Source: Atopsyche davidsoni (taxonomy: Eukaryota; Arthropoda; Insecta; Trichoptera; Hydrobiosidae). From it: a DNA stretch of 64,000 nt. Of this stretch, positions 49,354-64,000 are shown in pieces. Where the stretch lies: contig JAILWY010000006.1 of NCBI GenBank assembly GCA_022113835.1, positions 682,001-746,000 on the forward strand, given 5' to 3'. The position numbers were made by a program, and so were the translations under genes. The notes beneath the pieces were generated by a model. The model was not told where the DNA came from, did not search any database, and worked only from the letters and a program-made list of their open reading frames with translations. The stretch's first letter is position 1, and every line of letters begins with the position of its first letter.

Positions 49354-49571
49354 ATATATGTCGATTTTTTTATTAAACGTCAATCAGATGCGTATTTATT
49401 ACCCATTACGGGTTTATTATATTATTACTAATATGATTGGGCACATTAGTTCATATATAGAAGATGATTTAAAGAAACTCTCAGGAAAATATCATCGTGA
49501 TTCTTTTTTTCTTAGTTTCTTTAAATCATCTTCTATGTGTGAACTAATGTGCCCAATCATATTAGTAATAA
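49354..49571. mobile_element. Foldback retroposon copy 4, lacking the tRNA module
   Basis: A perfect 12-bp duplication TAAAATACATAG (49342-49353 and 49572-49583) flanks a 218-bp insertion. It starts with a variable leader and TCAATCAGATGCG (49380). It then forms a near-perfect 58-bp stem: 49421-49478 against 49515-49572, with about two mismatches around ATATATAG / CTATGTGT. The tRNA-like apex and inner arm are replaced by a short T-rich loop. The arms are better matched than in the tRNA-bearing copies. Confidence 0.88.
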
Positions 49572-49583
49572 TAAAATACATAG

Positions 49584-52151
49584 CTTGTCTTAAATAAATT
49601 GCTACATTCATATGAGTGTTAATGTATATAAAATATTTTTATAATCACTAAATTGAAATATCACTCAAAGACTTATGAAAATACTAAATAGATTATTACT
49701 ACATATAAACCACTTAATATCTTCTTGTACAATACAAGAATCAACATGTCGTTTTAGTATTTCACGCGTCCGTAAGTAGTGCAGATCAACAAGCCAGCCG
49801 CTGGGGGGCATTAATCTCGAGGAGTAGCGGAGGCTGCGGCCCTAATGGACCCGCCGAATCGGGCGGCCCCATCTGCCGTGGCATTTGAGGAGCCCCGGAC
49901 AGCGCGACAGCCAAAGGTCGCGGGCGTCTCACTGCCGCTGCATTAGGCGTCGGTGATCTTCATTCCAGATTCTCACTTTCTCCTGCTTCACTTCACTTCA
50001 CTTTACTTCCCATGCACTCCATGCGAGAACTGACCGAGACCTCGTCAAGAATATGCTTCTATCCTGGGCCAGTCTCACTAATCTCACCAGGCACTGGCGT
50101 AAATTCCGCATCCATGTCATGCGCGCTCTGTGATTTATAGGAGCTTGGTGACCATTTCATTAGACCGTACTTCTAACTTTCAGCTACTGGGGTTAGATTC
50201 CTCTTTCCAGTGCTTTTTTTTCTTCGATTGACAATCAACTGTAGGATGCTATATTTACTATATTATTTCAATAAATGTTGAAAAAAGACAATGGTCTTTC
50301 ACACAGTCAACCCATGGTATTTTAAGGATTATCTTATAAAGCCACTTTTCTTCGCATTGAAGCTGTCTTAAGTTTCCAGACGGCATAGCATATGATGTAT
50401 CTTATGTCTCTTGAACATAATACTTTCCTCGAGTTGTTGAATTCTCACTTTAATTTCTTGGCCAGGATTCCAGTTCTCATAACCAGCTGCCTAAGTATTT
50501 ATTTTTTTAATTCTCTCCTTTTATTATTATGTACTAAATAGTACATAATAACAAAACAATAGTAATTATTCCAGCTAATAGAGGATTGTGCAATTCTGTA
50601 CTATATAGTATTAAAAAACGATATTCAGAAACAAATAAAATGTACACTTTGTATATAACAAAAATTCCCGGTAACAATAAAAATGAATTATTATTATATA
50701 AATAAACTTTACTAAAAACATAAAAAGAAATCATTACACAGAAAATGTATCATATGTTTATAATTAAAATAAACCAGTTATCCGTTTGTTTAATAGTATC
50801 AATAAATATGTATAAATCTACATCTCTAATAATTATCTATAAATCAACTAAAAGTTTAGAGCTGCGGCTCCACGTGGATCCTCTTTATTTTTTATTTTTA
50901 ATGGCTAATGTTGACATATTTCTATGTCTTTTGTTTATTAACAATGACCAACAAACTAGTATTTTTAGAAATTTTTAGTATCATTAATAATAAATATAAC
51001 ACACTAAATCTTTACTTGGATCCAATTACAGTAGTACAATAGTTCAAAGTTATATAGTTTAATATATCTGCCGTATCGGAAAATTTAATATCACAGCCGT
51101 AATTGCATCGCAATAAATGTTCTATTTCTATTTTATACTAAAAATAAATATTAAATTATCATGAAATTAGTTTCCATATCTAGTGATTTACAATTATGTA
51201 TATTTCTCATAAATTATACAAAAACTAATGGAAATTTATAAAATCCCTCACCCCTTTACGCCCGAGCCAATATTATTTTTCAATGAAAAAAAAAAAAATG
51301 GGAATTTACAATAATATGTTGTTGAGGGACAAGGCATTTGCATGGTGAAGATCCATTAATATAATGAAATAAGTAAACTTTTTATTTATATCTTCACAAG
51401 ATATAAATAAAAAGTTTACTTATTTCATTATATTACAATAATATATTTTTATATTCTCGATTAAAAATATTATTGATTAAAAATCTAATTATTAATATAT
51501 TTTTCTAATTTTTGAAATATATATATGCCAGCACTAGCCTTAAATTTATTTTATTTTGACTACCTACCCACACTGTGTGTGTAATTTGTGCAACAATAGT
51601 GAACAGTTTTATTTTTAGTGCTGAATCATTCTTATTAACCAAAAAAAACATGTTTATTAACCAAATATTTATACTGATTTTATTTTTATACAGTGTTTAT
51701 TAGTTCCCTAATTAGATTCTGTGTTGATATTTGCTCTCCGACAATTCTAGAAACTTCCAACCTTTAGAAAAGCACTGAGGTGTGCGGCGCAATGCGCTGC
51801 CTGACAGGCCCCATTTATCCTTCGGCAAAGAGCTTTATCACCGCAGCTCTGTGAATACAAAACAATCTCTTGTGTTGTGGCTTTGAATGCTTTATTCTGA
51901 TCTCTTGGAGCATTCTGGAATTGCTGAATATATCTTCATTGTTAGTAACCATTGTATTATAAACTAAACACAAAATATATCAACTAGACCACACAGCCTC
52001 AGTATCAATGTTAGAGGCTGTTCATGGAACCCTCATTTACCAGATTTATTGGGATTCTATATTGATGTTGATTCTAGCATTGTTCATGGCAACTGAGTAG
52101 GAAAGAAGGCTGCGATATTTATGGCTAAAAAGCGATTTGTCTGATTTTCAG
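49584..52151. other. Probably the last long intron of the plus-strand gene
   Basis: A GC-rich block lies at 49780-50060. The rest is AT-rich, with a perfect 36-bp hairpin at 51357-51435. The stretch ends with the splice acceptor GATTTTCAG at 52143-52151. No exon is recognised inside it. Confidence 0.5.
51357..51435. repeat. Perfect 36-bp inverted repeat
   Basis: Arms 51357-51392 and 51400-51435 are exact reverse complements around the 7-nt loop TTCACAA. The stem is AT-rich and has no mismatches. It may be a snapback MITE relic or a replication-slippage product. Confidence 0.95.
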
Positions 52152-52311
52152 AAATCCGAACAGCAGGACGAGAAGCCGAGTGGCGAGATGCAGTTCATCA
52201 CGGGCTCGGCTCCCCTCAACATGCCGGGCCACACCGGCTACCTGACGCTCGCCACGCTGCCACCGATGTGGTCAAGGAAGACCATATGCACACCGAGCCA
52301 GGAAAATACAG
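52152..52311 (+). CDS. Penultimate coding exon, unidentified protein
   Basis: A 160-bp exon lies between the acceptor GATTTTCAG (ending 52151) and the donor GTCAGT (52312). It begins in phase 0 and gives KSEQQDEKPSGEMQFITG, then APLNMPGHTGYLTLATLPP, then MWSRKTICTPSQENT, ending one base into the next codon. Third positions are strongly G/C, unlike the AT-rich surroundings, which supports real coding. The start is charged and hydrophilic and the middle is Gly/Pro/Thr-rich, suggesting a disordered tail. I recognise no domain. The upstream exons are not found and may lie far to the left or outside the window. It faces HEATR5 tail to tail. Confidence 0.75.
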
Positions 52312-52857
52312 GTCAGTGGACACATTGTAACAATAATATTTATATAACCTCTTTGTAAAAAGTGTATAACCCTCCGTGGTAATCAAATATTTCAACTAAC
52401 TCGTATTGAATTGAATAAATGCGTTGATCAATTGAATGCAATCATGAGAAATAGCTTCGTCGTCCATTGCTATGAAGTTTAGTTTGACGCTCATGGACTC
52501 CCAGCTAGTCCACAAAATTCAAAGATCTCTGTTTATCAAGGAAGCTAGTGGCTTTATTCCTTGAGATAGTTTCAACGACCTCACTCACGGCCTTCTATTA
52601 GATCTGGTTGCGTAGTGCAGACAACAATAGTGTCAGTATTACAATTGTGTAAAAGGATCCTTAAAACTTCAAGCCCGCGGACTCCACTCATCTTAAAGCA
52701 CGAGTCCTTAACTTCCTTTTCATCGATACAACAATAGCCAAGACAGAGTTGAAAAGTGGAAATGTTCAGATTAACTGATTGCAAAAGAGAAATCACTTAC
52801 CATATGCACAATCCAACGATTCCTGACATGTTTATTTAACTTTTAATTGTGTTTCAG

Positions 52858-52895
52858 GTGCAGAAATATCCGGAGCTACAGAAATGGATATCTAG
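52858..52895 (+). CDS. Last coding exon of the same unidentified gene
   Basis: After TGTGTTTCAG (ending 52857), the exon completes the split Gly codon and reads AEISGATEMDI before the stop at 52893-52895. The phase fits the 52311 donor exactly. A second AG six bases later (52862-52863) would also keep the frame and would drop two residues (GA) by alternative tandem-acceptor use. The 3' UTR begins at 52896. Confidence 0.7.
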
Positions 52896-52931
52896 ATATT
52901 TACACATTATTATCTGTGAATGACAAGGTAC

Positions 52932-52937
52932 AATAAA
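52932..52937 (+). terminator. Poly(A) signal AATAAA
   Basis: A canonical AATAAA 37 bp after the stop codon of the plus-strand gene. The next bases are T- and A-rich, giving a very short 3' UTR if used. Confidence 0.6.
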
Positions 52938-52965
52938 CAATATAATTAATCTCACAATCTTTATT

Positions 52966-55900
52966 TTCCACTAGTCATTGACCTACAATACAATAATCTA
53001 GTAATATAAATGTTATCAATACAATTTTTTCGATTGAGGATTTATTTACGGCTATAAAGGAATTATGTATAAATATAATATCATTCAAAGTAAGGTAAAA
53101 AATAATAAAAAGTGATATTGCCTGTCTATACAAACACATTGCCAAAATTAACAGTGATATCATTTGCATATATCCCAAATAATATATAAAAGAGTACTTG
53201 ATAAAAAAATCGTCAAATCAATTGAAAGTTCAATAATCCAATCAGCTTTCAGTCACTGGTTGTTTTTTTTAAAAAAAACTACCATTCTTGGGTACGCCAT
53301 TTTATAATCGGAGAAAGTGGCAATCGCATATCTTTATCGGATTCATTGAAATAATTTTTGAACAACTCAAAAGCACCGACTTGTCTCGAAAGATTTTAAA
53401 ATAACTTCTATGAAAATTCAAAATAATTATAATGTACTGTAACAATTCAGTTTCGTTACGATTATTCATAAAATCTATGCTATATAAGTAATTTACTTTC
53501 CACAAACTTTTCAAGTTTTCAATCGACACCCTGTTATCAACATTTATTATCCAATTTTCTGTAGAATAGTGAACTAATATCTTTTTTTACATTTTATTTA
53601 TTTACTGTTGTGTTAGTTCATTAAATTATAACATGAAAATAAATGCATAATTATAATCCTAAGTATTACACAAGAATTCCTAATTCTAGTATAAATAATT
53701 TGATTTTCCTCTAACTTACTTTCTAAATGCGTCTTGTTAAAATATAGAATAATATAAAGCTGGGTAATTCTATTTTTTCAGTTCATTTATTTGATTTAAA
53801 CTAAAAATTCGAGTTAAACTCACTAATTTTGCAAAGCATTCTGAATGTAAATAAGTATAAAATTGTCCATGCATTTCGAAAACAATACACGGATTAAATA
53901 TTTTTTTCATTGTGTCGATTACGCATTAAAATCATATATTTGAACTTTTTAATAATAAGGGTGTTTTTATGCATCTTTGTTTTTGTTCAAGGAATGTAAT
54001 AATAGACAAAATGCAATATATTTTAAAGGTATCTGGGCATGCAGTTCAATATTCAAGAGTCATTGTGCACTCGCAGGCAACTACTACGCCAATAATCACA
54101 AAGTTGCTGATATCGCAAACACCTCACATCCTGGTTCAGGAATGTCAGCACATGGCTTTAGAAAATTATGGTGCCTACGAATTCACAAAGGTTCTGAATT
54201 ATATATTGATCTCAATTATTATTTTATTTAAAAAGACAACGCTTGTTTCCTAAACACAAAACGCATACAAATCCGTATGACGAGATATACTTTAAATATA
54301 CATGTTTAGTACAAGTATTGTCATTCCAAATAAATTATTTATCTGAGATTCCACACTCGCAAAGAATACTGGTAGATAAATAAGTTATTAATTTAAAAAA
54401 ACATTTCACCGTAAATACGACTCATGCACGGCAAACACGGTTTATATAAAACATGATTTAAATCTTTCCTTTGACACACTAACAGATAAATATTACGTTT
54501 CACGAAATTAAGTATGGTTTTTAAATGTGCCACATCAATGTAAGTTTTGCTTGTAAGATTTTTCTAAATATTTTAGACATTTAACTATCAATCGTCAAAC
54601 TCTTTGGTTTCTAACCCTAAACAATAGATCTTCATAAGTGGGTATACTCTATACAAGTTAGGCAATCGTCAACCTCTAATCTCTAACTCCGTTTCATACC
54701 TTTTTTTTAATTTTAAAGTAACACCCCTATAGACTATACAAATTCCCGCTTTCATTAATTTATCTTTATAGGAAATGGACTCTCTAAACAAAGTGCCATG
54801 ACATGAAGGCATTCACGATACACACTGACCTAAATGCTCTGCCTAATCATTATCTGTCATTCGAATAGATTATCACTTCACTCCGTCTTTAAATCAAATT
54901 ATTTACGTCATTTATATGCCTTCACCGCATGCCACTGTCAACCCACTGACTTCCGAGTGCTTCTCTGCCGAGTCGATGCTCATTTGATTTTTAACAAGCT
55001 GTAAAAAACATCTCGCAATTTAAATGAAACATTTCATCGACCAAATCACCGAAACAATTTTTATGCAAACCATGTGTAACGTATTTCGTATTTTCAGAAA
55101 CCACGGGGTAGTAAATGAATGAAAATTTTTGGGTTTGGTTTGTTGAAAGTCAATGGGTTGGACATTTAAGATATCCGAGTACAAACAACAAAATTCACAC
55201 GATCTTTTAACTTTTCTTACATTTTGGTCCGGCCATAACATTCGTAAATCATTTTTACAATGTCAATACAATTAGAAGTGTTTCTACTTCAATATTCTTA
55301 CTTCAAGGTGTCATTCCGACACATGCCAATATGAAATTCATTTGCAATCTTTACCTAAATCACATCGCACATAAACTGATTTGATTCAAACACGTACAAC
55401 TTCATTACTAGGCATATTATTAATTATTTTATTCATAAATATTAGACATGCTTTTTTGTGAAGGGTGCAATAAATATTAAATATAAGAAGCGTGATTCAA
55501 AAAATCCAATAAAAATACTTAGCGTGTTAGAAGTCTCAATACAACTCAATATTTACTTATCTAATTTTTCATACATGACTTGAAAGTACAAATATCAATC
55601 TTTATTGATTTTCAAATAAAAATATTTCATGATTCGCAAAAAAGGGAATATAACTTTATACTTATCAATAATTTGTTGATTTCAAGTGGAATAATTCATT
55701 ATGAATGGAAAAAATTCAATACAAGTGCGTATTGAATGTAAAATATGTAGGAATTTTTGGAAGACAATCAAAGAGGAAGAAAAATTCATACTTTTACGTT
55801 TTACACTATCCAACGTGATCACTTTCTCTAAAATGATTCCATTTCTATATGAAAAATTATAGAACTTCGTTAGTGATTGACAACAATAATTGTTTTTCTT

Positions 55901-56406
55901 AAAATATTATTTTGTGGTTAAATAATAGACAGTCAGTAATCTCAGCGCGCAACGCTCACGCCAAACACTGCATGCCGTAACTTGCTTTATGAAAGACTGA
56001 TCAACATAACAGTAAACAGTTAGCGAGCTGTCAAATATGTCACATGGGATGTATTTTTTTGCTTATTAGCTATCTACGGCATTGCACAAACTAACATTGT
56101 TATTTAAATCAGAGATAGAGCGGCTTACGCAGCACGTGTGATTTGTATGATGGTTTTAAAAATCGTGGTTTTTGTTGATCATTAATTCAAAAATCAAAAA
56201 TAATTTGAGGTTAATTTATGTTACAAAAATTTCACTGCGACAATAAACGAGAGAGTATAATTCATTATTCTCTCTCGGAGGTCAAAATAGAATTGAAACG
56301 TTTTCCACCAGATAGCTGTAATAGTAGCATGCAGTCATGGTTATTAAAATCAATAATTGAAGTCGGCGGCATGGAATGAGGGCGCACTGTACAGAAATCG
56401 CTTGCT
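52966..56406. other. Intergenic/3' UTR region between convergent genes
   Basis: AT-rich. It holds the 3' UTR of HEATR5 (minus strand). A minus-strand AATAAA at 55601-55606 is one candidate end, about 0.8 kb past the stop codon. Plus-strand frames near 53969-54253 are open in two phases but match nothing known to me. Confidence 0.4.
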
Positions 56407-63901
<7,495 letters not shown>

Positions 63902-64000
63902 CTGAAACAATCAGCGATAAACAATTATTCAATAATAATATTACTAATCTTTTACATGCAACAAAACTAATAATATAGTAATTCATATTTTACAAACTAA

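Noticed and set aside
44657..51435. The two perfect hairpins as microRNA precursors
   Set aside because: The loops are 5-7 nt, the stems have no bulges, and the larger one is almost pure A/T, unlike typical animal pre-miRNAs.

Overview
This window is AT-rich nuclear DNA from an animal, most probably an insect and quite possibly a moth or butterfly. The reasons are a spliced gene for the clathrin-trafficking protein HEATR5, a D34D mariner copy, piggyBac-type TTAA elements, LINE and tRNA-derived repeats, and short GC-rich islands in very AT-rich DNA. I see no bacterial operon, rRNA or CRISPR array. The order Lepidoptera is an inference.

There are two real genes at the right-hand end. On the minus strand, 56407-63901 holds the last 15 coding exons of a HEATR5 homologue. 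They give 2601 coding bases (866 codons plus stop) with every splice phase consistent. The 5' part of the gene lies beyond base 64000. On the plus strand, facing it tail to tail, are the last two coding exons (52152-52311 and 52858-52895) of a gene I do not recognise. The exons fit in phase and a poly(A) signal follows at 52932. Its 5' exons are not visible, so much of the left-hand 50 kb could be its introns.

The left 52 kb is otherwise gene-poor. It holds GC-rich blocks (for example 1610-2020, 3466-3700, 8220-8500, 16500-17100, 24990-25640, 28490-28900, 36330-37200, 45880-46340) that could be conserved regulatory DNA, plus many mobile elements. The elements are: a deleted mariner (2280-3304) with a foldback insertion; a decayed piggyBac-like element (26339-28149) with perfect 13-bp inverted repeats in TTAA sites; four short TTAA elements of a second piggyBac-like family (near 13.1, 40.7, 42.7 and 46.5 kb); a MITE at 47518-47685 with a solo end at 38525-38559; a LINE 3' fragment at 8766-9060; and a decamer minisatellite at 4431-4690.

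The most unusual feature is a family of inverted-repeat insertions (6584-6888, 19849-20190, 21573-22020, 49354-49571). In the full copies a 76-bp tRNA-like sequence sits at the tip of a long imperfect hairpin whose arms run straight into the tRNA acceptor stem. Three of the copies have perfect 12-13-bp target-site duplications, which points to LINE-type retroposition rather than a cut-and-paste transposon. A second, unrelated foldback family (2883-3117, 21404-21559), with a hammerhead-ribozyme-like motif in its arms, also makes 13-bp duplications and has inserted into the mariner and into one tRNA-capped copy.
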